A stretch of 64,000 nucleotides of DNA, taken from Amycolatopsis coloradensis (GTDB taxonomy: Bacteria > Actinomycetota > Actinomycetes > Mycobacteriales > Pseudonocardiaceae). Where the stretch lies: the NCBI RefSeq assembly GCF_001953865.1, contig NZ_MQUQ01000004.1:423261-487260 (forward strand). The letters run 5' to 3'. This document shows, in pieces, positions 6,937-16,772 of the stretch (positions within the stretch are counted from its first letter, which is position 1; every line of letters starts with the position of its first letter). A model generated the notes under the pieces. That model had not been told where the DNA came from. It searched no databases and saw only the letters and a program-made list of their open reading frames with translations. The translations under genes were made by a program, and so were the position numbers.

Positions 6937-9396
6937 CTACATGCCGCGCGGGTGCAGGATCTCCTCGGCGACCAGCCCCAGCCAGTCGACGAAGAGCGCC
7001 AGCGCGGCGACCATGATGCCGAAGGTCAAGCTCAGGATCGGGCGGTACAGCCCGATCCCGGCGACAAGCCCGCCGCCGAGACCGCCTGCGCCGATGAACG
7101 TCGCCAGCGTCGCGCTCGCGACGGTGAGCACCAGCGAGGTCCGGATCCCGGCGAGAATCACCGGGACGGCCAGTGGCAGTTCGATCCGCCACAGGATGGC
7201 CGTCTTGCCCATGCCCATGCCGCGCGCGGCGTCGACGAGGGTCGGGTCGACGCCGTCGAGCCCGACGATCGTGTTGCGCAACACCGGCAAGGTCGCGTAG
7301 ACGACGAGCGCCGTCACCGCCGTCGCGGTGCCCGTGCCGATCCAGAGCGCGAGCAGCACGACGAGCCCGATCGACGGGATCGCCTGGCCGAGATTGCCCA
7401 GCCCCAGGCCGATCGGCCGGGCCCAGCGGGCGCCGGCGCGGGTGAGCAGGATGCCGAGCGGGAGGGCGATGGCGATCGTGCACACCGTCGAAATCAGGGT
7501 GAGCCGCAGGTGCGCGCCCAATTCGGTGAGGATCTCGTCGGCGTTGAGGAAACGCTGTTCGATCGAGTCGAGCGGGTGCGCACGCACGATCATGAAAAGC
7601 GCCAGCAAGGCGAGGGTCAGCAGGACCGGGCGCACCAGCAGGCCGATCCGGCGCCGACGAGGCCGCGCGGGCGCCCTGGGGTCCGGATCCGGCTCAGGCA
7701 CCTCCTCGGCGTCCGCGATCGCGGGCGCCTCGTCGGCGGGCCTCTCGTCGGCGGGCCCGAGCGCCGCGACGAGGCTGGGCACGTCGCACACCCCCAGCGG
7801 CCGCGCGGGGCCGTCCCCGGTGACCGTGACCGCGGTGCTGCCGGTCCGCACCATCACGTCCAGCACGTCCCGCAGGGTGGCGTCGGGCCGGACCGGAGGC
7901 AGGCCGTCCGGCGCGGCCGCCGTCCGCAGTTCCAGGTCACACACCCGGATCAGCGCGAGCCGCTTCAGGTTCCGCTTCGAGCCGACGAAGCTCGCGACGT
8001 AGTCGTCCACCGGCGCGGCGAGGATCGCCTGGGGCGTGTCGTACTGAGCGATCACCGACCGCGGCCGCAGCACGGCGATCCGGTCGCCGACCTTCACCGC
8101 CTCGTCGAAGTCGTGCGTGACGAACACGATCGTCTTGCGCACTTTCCGTTGCAGGCGAAGGAATTCGTCCTGCAGCCGGGCGCGCGTGATCGGGTCGGTG
8201 GAGCCGAACGGCTCGTCCATCAGCATGACCGGCGGGTCCGCCGCCATGGCCCGCGCCACACCGACGCGCTGCTGCTGACCGCCGGAAAGCTCACGCGGAT
8301 ACCGGACGCCGTGCTCGCGGCTCAGGCCGACGACGTCGAGCAACTCGCGCACACGGCCCGCGATGCGTCGCCGGGTCCAGCCGAGCAGCCGCGGCACCAC
8401 GCCGATGTTGGCGTCCACCCGCAGGTGCGGGAAGAGCCCGACCTGCTGGATGACGTAGCCGGTGTTGCGCCGGTGTTCGTCGAGGTCGAGCGCCGACACG
8501 TCGGTGCCGCCGATCGTGACGACGCCCGCGGTGGGCTCGACGAGCCGGTTGATCATCCGCATGGTCGTCGTCTTGCCGCATCCCGACGGACCGGTCAGCA
8601 CGACGATCTCGCCCGCGGGGATGCGCATCGTCAGACGTTCGACCGCCGGTACCGTTTGCCCGGGATAGAGCTTGCTGACGTCCCGCAGCTCGATCGTCTC
8701 ACCGCCCATTCCGGCGGCTTCCCCCGACGTCGCCGGAGGCGCCGCTCGGCGGGCACGGGGACGTCGCCGGGTGGTCAGCTTGCCGACCACCACGAAGGCC
8801 AGGTCGAACAGCAGCGCCAGCACCATGATCCCGAGCGTTCCGGTGAGTACCTGGTTCAGTGAGTTGACCGAGCCGAACCGGCCGAGCCCGTCGAAGATCT
8901 CGTTGCCGAGGCCGGGGCCCTTGACATACGCGCCGATGGCCGCGATACCGATCGTGATCTGCGTCGAGACCCGGATGCCGGACAGGATCACCGGCCAGGC
9001 GAGCGGCAGGCGCACGCGAAACAGCAGCCGTACGCGGCCGAACCCCATACCGCGCGCCGCGTCCACCACGGCCGGATCGACGCCACGCAACCCGACGATC
9101 GTGTTGCGCGTGATCGGCAGAAGTGCGTAGAGCACCAGTGCGAACAGGACGTTCGTCAGACCCAGCCCGAACGGGCCGATCAGGATGCCCAGCAGCGCGA
9201 TCGACGGAACGGTCAGGAACGCCGCCGTCGTCGTGGTCGCCATCGCGCCGAGCCACTGTCGCCGGTAGGTGAGCAGGCCGATCGTCATGCCGACCAGCAC
9301 GGCCAGTGCCATCGCCGCCAGGGTGAGATCCACGTGCAGGATCGCGTCGTTCACGACGTCGATCCAGTTCTCTCGGAGGTACTCCCACAGGCTCAG
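6937..9396 (-). CDS. Fused osmoprotectant ABC transporter: permease-ATPase-(CBS-like)-permease in one protein
   Basis: One uninterrupted frame encodes what are normally three OpuC/ProVW-type subunits. Counting from CTG 9396 (819 aa): residues ~1-215 are permease 1, with the EAA-loop GVDPAVVDAARGMGFG; ~230-470 the ATPase, with Walker A GPSGCGKTT, signature LSGGQQQR, Walker B VMLMDEP and the switch His in THDFDEA; ~475-550 a CBS-like segment; an Asp/Glu/Pro/Arg-rich linker; and ~585-819 permease 2, with a second EAA loop GVDPTLVDAARGMGMG. I prefer CTG at 9396 because GAGGAG lies 7 nt upstream and the predicted protein then begins MSLWEYLRENW; an ATG at 9513 would add 39 residues of unlikely composition. 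An internal ATG at 8709 could start a free ATPase. Two unlike permease halves match the heterodimeric Opu arrangement. Confidence 0.88.
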   Translation of the reverse strand: MSLWEYLRENWIDVVNDAILHVDLTLAAMALAVLVGMTIGLLTYRRQWLGAMATTTTAAFLTVPSIALLGILIGPFGLGLTNVLFALVLYALLPITRNTIVGLRGVDPAVVDAARGMGFGRVRLLFRVRLPLAWPVILSGIRVSTQITIGIAAIGAYVKGPGLGNEIFDGLGRFGSVNSLNQVLTGTLGIMVLALLFDLAFVVVGKLTTRRRPRARRAAPPATSGEAAGMGGETIELRDVSKLYPGQTVPAVERLTMRIPAGEIVVLTGPSGCGKTTTMRMINRLVEPTAGVVTIGGTDVSALDLDEHRRNTGYVIQQVGLFPHLRVDANIGVVPRLLGWTRRRIAGRVRELLDVVGLSREHGVRYPRELSGGQQQRVGVARAMAADPPVMLMDEPFGSTDPITRARLQDEFLRLQRKVRKTIVFVTHDFDEAVKVGDRIAVLRPRSVIAQYDTPQAILAAPVDDYVASFVGSKRNLKRLALIRVCDLELRTAAAPDGLPPVRPDATLRDVLDVMVRTGSTAVTVTGDGPARPLGVCDVPSLVAALGPADERPADEAPAIADAEEVPEPDPDPRAPARPRRRRIGLLVRPVLLTLALLALFMIVRAHPLDSIEQRFLNADEILTELGAHLRLTLISTVCTIAIALPLGILLTRAGARWARPIGLGLGNLGQAIPSIGLVVLLALWIGTGTATAVTALVVYATLPVLRNTIVGLDGVDPTLVDAARGMGMGKTAILWRIELPLAVPVILAGIRTSLVLTVASATLATFIGAGGLGGGLVAGIGLYRPILSLTFGIMVAALALFVDWLGLVAEEILHPRGM

Positions 9397-9612
9397 GGCG
9401 CCGCTCCTCGACGTCGCAGGGCAGAAAACAGCCGACCACGCCAGGTGCGGCCGGGTCTCAGCCCAACATGTCCGCGGGGCTCCTGTCCACAGCTCGACGT
9501 AAAGATTCGGCACGGCCCGACCCGATCGCGCCCCGGATCCTGGTCAGCCCGCGCACGCAACCTCGGACGCCCCGTCGTCCGCGCTTCGCGGCTCGACAGC
9601 ACGACCGGCAAT

Positions 9613-10098
9613 TCAGCCGGCAGATGATCGGACCACACGCCTGGCGATCTCCGCGTCCAGCGGGCTCATCTCCTCGCTCACCGGTTCCGACGGCGGCCAC
9701 CATCGAAAGTCCAGCGCTTCATCGTTGACGGTCAGCCGAGGCACGACCTGGAGCCGAACCCGATACACGGCCAGGAATTCCCGGCGCCCCGGCTTCGTGA
9801 GATCGAACTCGGCCACGGCGGCGAACGACAGATCCACCCCGTGGACGCCGGTCTCCTCACCCAGCTCACGTACCGCGGCCTCGCGTGGGCTCTCACCCGT
9901 CTCCCGCATCCCGCCCGGAAGCTCCCACTGCCTCCGCCTGCTGTCGAACATCATCAGAACGGCTTCCGCGTGGATGACGACAACCAACGAAGCGGGCACG
10001 ACCACCCGCTTGACCAGACGCCCCAACTCCTCTTCCGTGACGAAACGAAACTCGATCAAGGTGTTGCCGGCACGATCACAGATCGGCAGTTCAACCAT
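9613..10098 (-). CDS. Nudix hydrolase
   Basis: 161 residues with a full Nudix box, GGMRETGESPREAAVRELGEETG, seen here as GGMRETGESPREAAVREL followed by GEETG; the metal-binding REXXEE glutamates are all present. Nudix enzymes cleave nucleoside diphosphate linked compounds; the substrate is not predictable. The start ATG 10098 gives MVELPICDRAGNTLIEF; a longer frame to 10215 has no support. Monocistronic, with the same strand as the transporter downstream but 217 nt away. Confidence 0.9.
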   Translation of the reverse strand: MVELPICDRAGNTLIEFRFVTEEELGRLVKRVVVPASLVVVIHAEAVLMMFDSRRRQWELPGGMRETGESPREAAVRELGEETGVHGVDLSFAAVAEFDLTKPGRREFLAVYRVRLQVVPRLTVNDEALDFRWWPPSEPVSEEMSPLDAEIARRVVRSSAG

Positions 10099-10187
10099 GA
10101 CGTCATTCCACCGCACTACCGACAGGATGCACCCGAGGCGGCCGCCGCGCATCGACCGCTTCGCGGCATGTGAGTGCGGTTTGCGGC

Positions 10188-10355
10188 TCAGAGGTGGGCG
10201 TCCGGGTGACACCATCCGGTGAGACGATTCGTGATGTCCAGCACATGATCTTCAGCGGGATCCTCGTAGTGTCGGTTGCTGCCGACCGTCGTCCGAGTCA
10301 CCCAGGCGCGGTACCCGTCGGGTCCTCGCCGAACGCGGCAAGACGCCGGGATCAC
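10188..10355 (-). CDS. Possible small protein downstream of the alcohol dehydrogenase
   Basis: The frame continues through the end of the dehydrogenase gene and its last ~60 residues (RHYEDPAEDHVLDITNRL) look protein-like, but the only in-frame start after 10402 is a GTG at 10355 without a clear ribosome binding site. It could be a real 55-residue protein, or the 3' remnant of a longer gene. No family recognised. Confidence 0.3.
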   Translation of the reverse strand: MIPASCRVRRGPDGYRAWVTRTTVGSNRHYEDPAEDHVLDITNRLTGWCHPDAHL

Positions 10356-10401
10356 CGGGTATTGCCAGCCGCCGAAGACCTCCGGCGAGAAATCCGATCG
10401 G

Positions 10402-11592
10402 TCAAGCCGTCGGCTGAAGCAGGATCTTCTGGGCACCGTCGAGCTTCTTCTGGAAGATCTCGTACGCCCGGGGTGCGTCGGCCAGCGGAAGCTTGTGCGT
10501 GGCGAACCCTTCGACACCGAGCGGGTCGTCGTCGGCGGTGAGGACCGGCATGATGTCGTCTATCCATCGACGGACGTTGGCCTGTCCCATCCGCAGCTGG
10601 ATCTGTTTGTCGAACAAATCCATCATCGGGATCGGGTCGACCATCCCGCCGTACACTCCGGACAACGAAATCGTGCCGCCGCGGCGGACGCTGTCTATCG
10701 CGGCGTACAGCACGCTGAGCCGGTCGATGCCGGCCTTCTCCGTGATCTTGGCTCCCACTTGCCGCGGCAACAACGCGACCAGGTTCTGCGCCAGCCTGCC
10801 CACCGGCGCCCCGTGCGCTTCCATCCCCACCGCGTCGATCACCGAGTCCGCGCCACGACCACCGGTGAGCTGCCGGATGCCGTCGCCGATGTCCTTGTGG
10901 TCCCGCGTGTCGAGCGCGATGACACCATGTTCCCGGGCGCGCGCCAGCCGCTCGGGCACCAGGTCGACTCCGATGACCTCGCGAGCACCTTGGTGGCGGG
11001 CGATCCGGCAAGCCATCTGCCCGATCGGGCCGAGGCCGAACACCACGACAGTGCCGTCGTGCGGGATGTTCGCGTAATCGACGGCCTGCCAAGCGGTCGG
11101 GACCACATCGGACAGATAGACGAACCGCTCGTCCGGCGGGCCGTCCGGAACCTTGATCGGCCCGTACTGCGCCTGGGGGACCCGCAGGTATTCGGCCTGC
11201 CCACCGGGCACTTGCCCGTAGAGCTTGGTGTAGCCCAGCAACGCCGCGCCCTTGCCCTGATCGGTCACCTGGGTGGTCTCGCACTGCGATTGCAGGCCAC
11301 GGGTGCACATGTAGCAATGGCCGCAGGAGATGTTGAAGGGTACGACCACCCGGTCGCCGGCTTTGAGCCCGCTCACTTCGGACCCGACCTCTTCGACCAC
11401 ACCCATCGGCTCGTGTCCCAGGATGTCCCCTTCGGTCATGAACGCCCCGAGTACCTCGTACAGGTGAAGATCGGAACCGCAGATGCCGGTGGAGGTGATC
11501 CGCACGATCGCGTCCGTGGGAACCTCGATCTTCGGGTCGGGCACCGTGTCGACGCGCACGTCGCGCTTACCGTGCCAGGTGACTGCCTTCAT
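10402..11592 (-). CDS. Zinc-dependent alcohol dehydrogenase, formaldehyde-dehydrogenase-like subgroup
   Basis: 396 residues of the medium-chain dehydrogenase superfamily. Catalytic zinc ligands are in TGICGSDLHLYE and GHEPMG; the structural zinc lobe SCGHCYMCTRGLQSQC has its four cysteines. The NAD-binding turn is VVFGLGPIGQMA. Spacing and the YDSVR-like insert (IDSVRRGGTISLSGVYGG) resemble the glutathione-independent formaldehyde dehydrogenase-like group, but the true substrate is unknown. ATG 11592 has GGAG five nucleotides upstream (aaaaGGAGcacc). Divergent from the SRPBCC gene. Confidence 0.92.
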   Translation of the reverse strand: MKAVTWHGKRDVRVDTVPDPKIEVPTDAIVRITSTGICGSDLHLYEVLGAFMTEGDILGHEPMGVVEEVGSEVSGLKAGDRVVVPFNISCGHCYMCTRGLQSQCETTQVTDQGKGAALLGYTKLYGQVPGGQAEYLRVPQAQYGPIKVPDGPPDERFVYLSDVVPTAWQAVDYANIPHDGTVVVFGLGPIGQMACRIARHQGAREVIGVDLVPERLARAREHGVIALDTRDHKDIGDGIRQLTGGRGADSVIDAVGMEAHGAPVGRLAQNLVALLPRQVGAKITEKAGIDRLSVLYAAIDSVRRGGTISLSGVYGGMVDPIPMMDLFDKQIQLRMGQANVRRWIDDIMPVLTADDDPLGVEGFATHKLPLADAPRAYEIFQKKLDGAQKILLQPTA

Positions 11593-11677
11593 GGTGCTCC
11601 TTTTCCGTGTACGCCTACTGAACGCCCTCCGGTTTCCCTTCACGGCCGAGAGCAAACCCACAAGAAGTTCATGGTTC

Positions 11678-11702
11678 GTTTCAACCGCGGGAGGCCGGGT
11701 AT
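11678..11702 (+). promoter_or_regulatory. Sigma-B/F-type promoter upstream of the SRPBCC gene
   Basis: GTTT (11678-11681), 15-nt spacer, GGGTAT (11697-11702), a full match to the actinobacterial stress-sigma pattern GNNT-N14-16-GGGTAY. The start codon is 46 nt further on. Confidence 0.65.
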
Positions 11703-11747
11703 CCAGCGGGCGAACAGGAAAAGCGGACCCGCCCCAGGAGGCGCTTG

Positions 11748-12215
11748 ATGAGCACGATCACCAAGTCCGTCGACGTCGAGGCACCGGTCAGCGACGTTTA
11801 CAACCAGTGGACTCAGTTCGCCGAGTTCCCGCGGTTCATGGAAGGCGTGGAGCGAGTCGAGCAGCGCGACGACACGCACACGCACTGGACCATCACCGTC
11901 GCCGGTGTTTCGAAGGAGTTCGACGCCACCATCACCGAACAGCACCCGGACGAACGGGTCGCATGGAAATCCGATGACGGCCCGAACCACGCCGGTGTCG
12001 TCACCGTGCACCGCATCGACCAGCACAAAACCAGGGTCACCGTCCAGATGGACATCGACCCCGAGGGCTTCGTGGAGAACGTCGCCGACAAACTCGGCAT
12101 CCTCGATCGGCGCGTCCAGGGTGACCTCGACCGGTTCAAGACTTTCCTCGAGAACCGGGACGGCGCCGAGACAGGCGCGTGGCGCGGCGACGTTCCTCGT
12201 CCAGGGCAGTCCTGA
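11748..12215 (+). CDS. SRPBCC-fold protein (polyketide cyclase/dehydrase-like)
   Basis: 155 residues. Begins STITKSVDVEAPVSDVYNQWTQFAEFPRFMEGV, the usual start of the START/SRPBCC ligand-binding fold with its first strand and helix, and keeps the central WKSDDGP and the long C-terminal helix. Small proteins of this group are common in stress regulons and have no proven reaction. ATG 11748 lies six nt after GGAGG. A sigma-B/F-type promoter precedes it. Confidence 0.85.
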   Translation: MSTITKSVDVEAPVSDVYNQWTQFAEFPRFMEGVERVEQRDDTHTHWTITVAGVSKEFDATITEQHPDERVAWKSDDGPNHAGVVTVHRIDQHKTRVTVQMDIDPEGFVENVADKLGILDRRVQGDLDRFKTFLENRDGAETGAWRGDVPRPGQS

Positions 12216-12306
12216 CCTTTTAGGACCACCTCACCAAAAGCAGGGTCGTTGCCCGACGACAAGGTGAGGTCGGCGGCCGGTTCTCACGATCCGGGCCGTT
12301 TGCACG

Positions 12307-12344
12307 GATGTGGCCGGTTCCGTACACCAGGAACCGGCCACATC
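12307..12344. terminator. Strong hairpin between convergent genes
   Basis: Perfect 15-bp stem GATGTGGCCGGTTCC / GGAACCGGCCACATC with an 8-nt loop, lying between the convergent SRPBCC and MLLE-domain genes; it could serve both strands. Confidence 0.8.
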
Positions 12345-12452
12345 GCTGCCGCACCCGACGAGGGGTGCCGCACAGAATTTCAGAGCGTGAAATTTTCGGG
12401 CTGGACGGTGTCACGCCGAAACTCTGACCGTCCACAGTGGCCTTTCGGCGGT

Positions 12453-12719
12453 TCAGGTAGCGCCCTGGCCGGTCGCATCCGGGGGCGCGGCCTGCGCGAG
12501 CTTCTTCGTCACCTCGTCCACCTTGCTTTTGAGAAGCAGGTCGTTCTCGAGCAGGCCGAGGAGTTCGCTCTCGTCGATCTCCAGGAGCTTCCCGGTGATC
12601 TGTCCCGCCAAGATGGGCTGATGGCCCTGCACGAGGGGGAACAACGCCTCACCCAGCCGCACCTTTTTCTGCGTGGGACTCAGCCCGGCGAGCGCTTCGG
12701 CAGACAATTCGGCGGACAC
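12453..12719 (-). CDS. Small protein consisting of a PABP-C-terminal (MLLE) domain
   Basis: 88 residues. Residues ~14-74 align along their whole length with the MLLE (PABC) domain of eukaryotic cytoplasmic poly(A)-binding protein: LGEALFPLV corresponds to LGERLFPLI, LAGQITGKLLEIDESELL to LAGKITGMLLEIDNSELL, and SKVDEV to SKVDEA. By eye roughly half of the residues are identical to the human domain. The peptide-pocket signature KxTGxLLE is nearly intact, including the buried Phe of LFPL. In eukaryotes this domain binds PAM2 peptides; no RNA-recognition motifs are present here. GTG start 12719 with GGGAAAGG upstream. It precedes nothing in an obvious operon: katG ends 68 nt upstream on the same strand. 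Role in bacteria unknown. Confidence 0.85.
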   Translation of the reverse strand: MSAELSAEALAGLSPTQKKVRLGEALFPLVQGHQPILAGQITGKLLEIDESELLGLLENDLLLKSKVDEVTKKLAQAAPPDATGQGAT

Positions 12720-12787
12720 CGCACACCCTTTCCCTCAAGGCCCGGCCGATCGCTCGTGGATCGGCCGGGCCCGTTGGCGAAGCCGGC

Positions 12788-15064
<2,277 letters not shown>

Positions 15065-15087
15065 CTACTTCCTTCCAAAGCGGCGAA

Positions 15088-15513
15088 TCATTTCGGAACA
15101 CTTTCGGTCGCGCACTCGGGGCAAACGCCCCAAAAGACGACCTCCGCCTCGTCGATCACATAGCCGTGGTCGTTCGATGCGGTCAGGCAGGGGGCGGGGC
15201 CGACCGCGCAGTCGACGTCCTCGATCGCGCCGCAGGAGCGGCAGACGACATGGTGGTGGTTGTCTCCGACCCTCGACTCGTAGCGGGCGAGCGCGCCGGC
15301 GGGCTGGATGCGCCGCACCAGACCGGCTTCGGTGAGTGCCCGCAGGACGTCGTAGATCGCCTGGTGGGACACAGTGGGGAGCTCGGATCTCACCCGCGCG
15401 ATCACCGTTTCGGTATCGGCGTGCGGGTGTTCACGCAGGGCGGCGAGCACGGCCAGCCGGGGCCGCGTCACGCGTAGCGAGACCGCCCGTAACTGTGACT
15501 CGAAGTTGGACAT
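15088..15513 (-). CDS. furA: FurA, peroxide-responsive Fur-family repressor
   Basis: 141 residues. Winged helix (RVTRPRLAVLAALREHPHADTETV), metal site HHHVVC and two CxxC zinc pairs (CRSCG, CPEC). FurA represses its own operon and katG and is inactivated by peroxide. ATG 15513 is chosen; a GTG six nt upstream is also possible. The promoter -10 lies only ~9 nt before the start, so the transcript is probably leaderless, as described for furA genes of other actinomycetes. Confidence 0.95.
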   Translation of the reverse strand: MSNFESQLRAVSLRVTRPRLAVLAALREHPHADTETVIARVRSELPTVSHQAIYDVLRALTEAGLVRRIQPAGALARYESRVGDNHHHVVCRSCGAIEDVDCAVGPAPCLTASNDHGYVIDEAEVVFWGVCPECATESVPK

Positions 15514-15521
15514 CGCCACCG

Positions 15522-15550
15522 ACGATAAAAGCTTTTCTGTAACTGGTCAA
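15522..15550 (-). promoter_or_regulatory. furA-katG promoter, probably overlapping the Fur operator
   Basis: On the minus strand: TTGACC (15550-15545), 17-nt spacer, TATCGT (15527-15522). The spacer holds the AT-rich palindrome AAAAGCTTTT, a good candidate for the FurA operator. The predicted start point falls at or next to the initiation codon. Confidence 0.7.
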
Positions 15551-15612
15551 ATCAACCGGACCGGCGATGCCCGGGTACCGGCTCGTCCGTCCCGGGCATC
15601 ACCTCCGGCCCG

Positions 15613-15845
15613 CTACTGGGACAGACGGCTCGCCAGCAGCCGCTTGCCTTGTTCGGCGCCCTTGCGGCTCTCCGCCTGGGCACGGTGGAAGAAGCCGGCC
15701 AGTTCATCGTCTCCGTCGCGTTCCGCGTCCTTCGCGTAGTTTCCATCCGCAGCGCGTTGGAGAGGCAGGCTTCGGTGAACCAGATGAGGTTGTAGTGCTT
15801 GTCCTTCGTGCCCGTGACTTCGCCGGTCTCGGAGTTCGTCACCAT
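15613..15845 (-). pseudogene. Small conserved actinomycete protein, interrupted by a 1-nt frameshift
   Basis: The first frame reads MVTNSETGEVTGTKDKHY ... CLSNALRMET and the continuation is found one frame away as YAKDAERDGDDELAGFF ... KRLLASRLSQ, ending at 15613. Joining them gives a smooth ~77-residue helical protein of a small hypothetical family I know from streptomycetes. The junction is at actac (15737-15741 region); one missing C restores the frame. Start ATG 15845 has aaGGGAG upstream. Either a young pseudogene or a sequence error. Confidence 0.65.
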
Positions 15846-15873
15846 GGGCTCCCTTCCTCGTGGAACCGACCGG

Positions 15874-15898
15874 GTACCCGGTTGACGGTGACTCATAC
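15874..15898 (-). promoter_or_regulatory. Candidate sigma-B/F-type promoter
   Basis: On the minus strand GTAT (15898-15895), 15-nt spacer, GGGTAC (15879-15874), matching GNNT-N14-16-GGGTAY, 28 nt before the ATG of the frameshifted small gene. Confidence 0.5.
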
Positions 15899-16031
15899 GC
15901 GGCCGAACGGGTATCCCCCGTCATGACGAACCGTCGACCAGGCCCCTTAGGCTGGATCCGGTACGTCTACGGCAGTACGGTGCCCGAGCGTTACCGCGGC
16001 CGGAAGACCCAAGCCGCGGCGCGTTGCGCGA

Positions 16032-16772
16032 TCACAGCGCCAGATCCGGATCCTCGGTGACCGAACGCAGCGCGGTCACGGTCGGGTGCCCTTCGGCCAG
16101 CAGCCGGGCGTCGCTGCCCGGCGGCAATTCGCCCTCCACGGTCACGGTGGTGAGAGTGAACGTGCCGCTCTCGTCGTTCTGGACATGGCTGCGCACGGAC
16201 CCGAACTCGGCCAGCGGCGCGCGCTGCGGCGGACCCGCCTCGGCACGGTCGGGGACGTTGAGGTTCAGTGCCGTCCCCTCCGGCAGGCCCGCGAGCTGAT
16301 CGAACATCTTCGCGGCGACGGCGACCGCGGTGTCCCAATGCGGCCGGGGGCGGGGATCCAATCCCACGTCGAGGGAGACCGCGAGGCTCCGCGCCCCGTT
16401 GATCGCCGCGGTGAGTGCCGCGCCGACGGTGCCGGAGTGCAGGACCGCGCGGCCGACGTTCGCCCCGCGGTTCACCCCCGACAGCACGACGTCCGGTGGT
16501 TCACCGAACGCTCCCTGCGCGGCAGCCAACGCGATCAGGCCGGGATGCGCGGCGACGGCATACGCCTGCACACCGGGGACTTCGGGCAGTTCCCGCCGCT
16601 CGACCGTCACGCGGCCTGCCTCGCCGGCGCCGGACAATCCCGCGCTCGTGCCGCTCGACTCCTCGGCAGGCGCGGCGATCACCACGGTCCAGCCGTGTTC
16701 CACGGCGCCGCGCGCGAGCGCGGCCAGCCCGGGTGCGTCGATGCCGTCGTCATTGGTGATCAGCGCACGCAT
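16032..16772 (-). CDS. surE: 5'/3'-nucleotidase SurE
   Basis: 246 residues. Metal-binding start MRALITNDDGIDAPG, the Ser/Asn motif SSGTSAG and SGVNRGANVG are the SurE active-site elements. SurE dephosphorylates nucleoside monophosphates and short polyphosphates and is linked to stationary-phase survival. ATG 16772 overlaps the stop of the PfkB kinase gene (TGATG), so the two are translationally coupled. Confidence 0.95.
   Translation of the reverse strand: MRALITNDDGIDAPGLAALARGAVEHGWTVVIAAPAEESSGTSAGLSGAGEAGRVTVERRELPEVPGVQAYAVAAHPGLIALAAAQGAFGEPPDVVLSGVNRGANVGRAVLHSGTVGAALTAAINGARSLAVSLDVGLDPRPRPHWDTAVAVAAKMFDQLAGLPEGTALNLNVPDRAEAGPPQRAPLAEFGSVRSHVQNDESGTFTLTTVTVEGELPPGSDARLLAEGHPTVTALRSVTEDPDLAL

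Noticed and set aside
6139..8862. 907-residue plus-strand open frame
   Set aside because: Antisense to the osmoprotectant transporter genes, which have clear domains; third-position GC leaves the opposite strand open.
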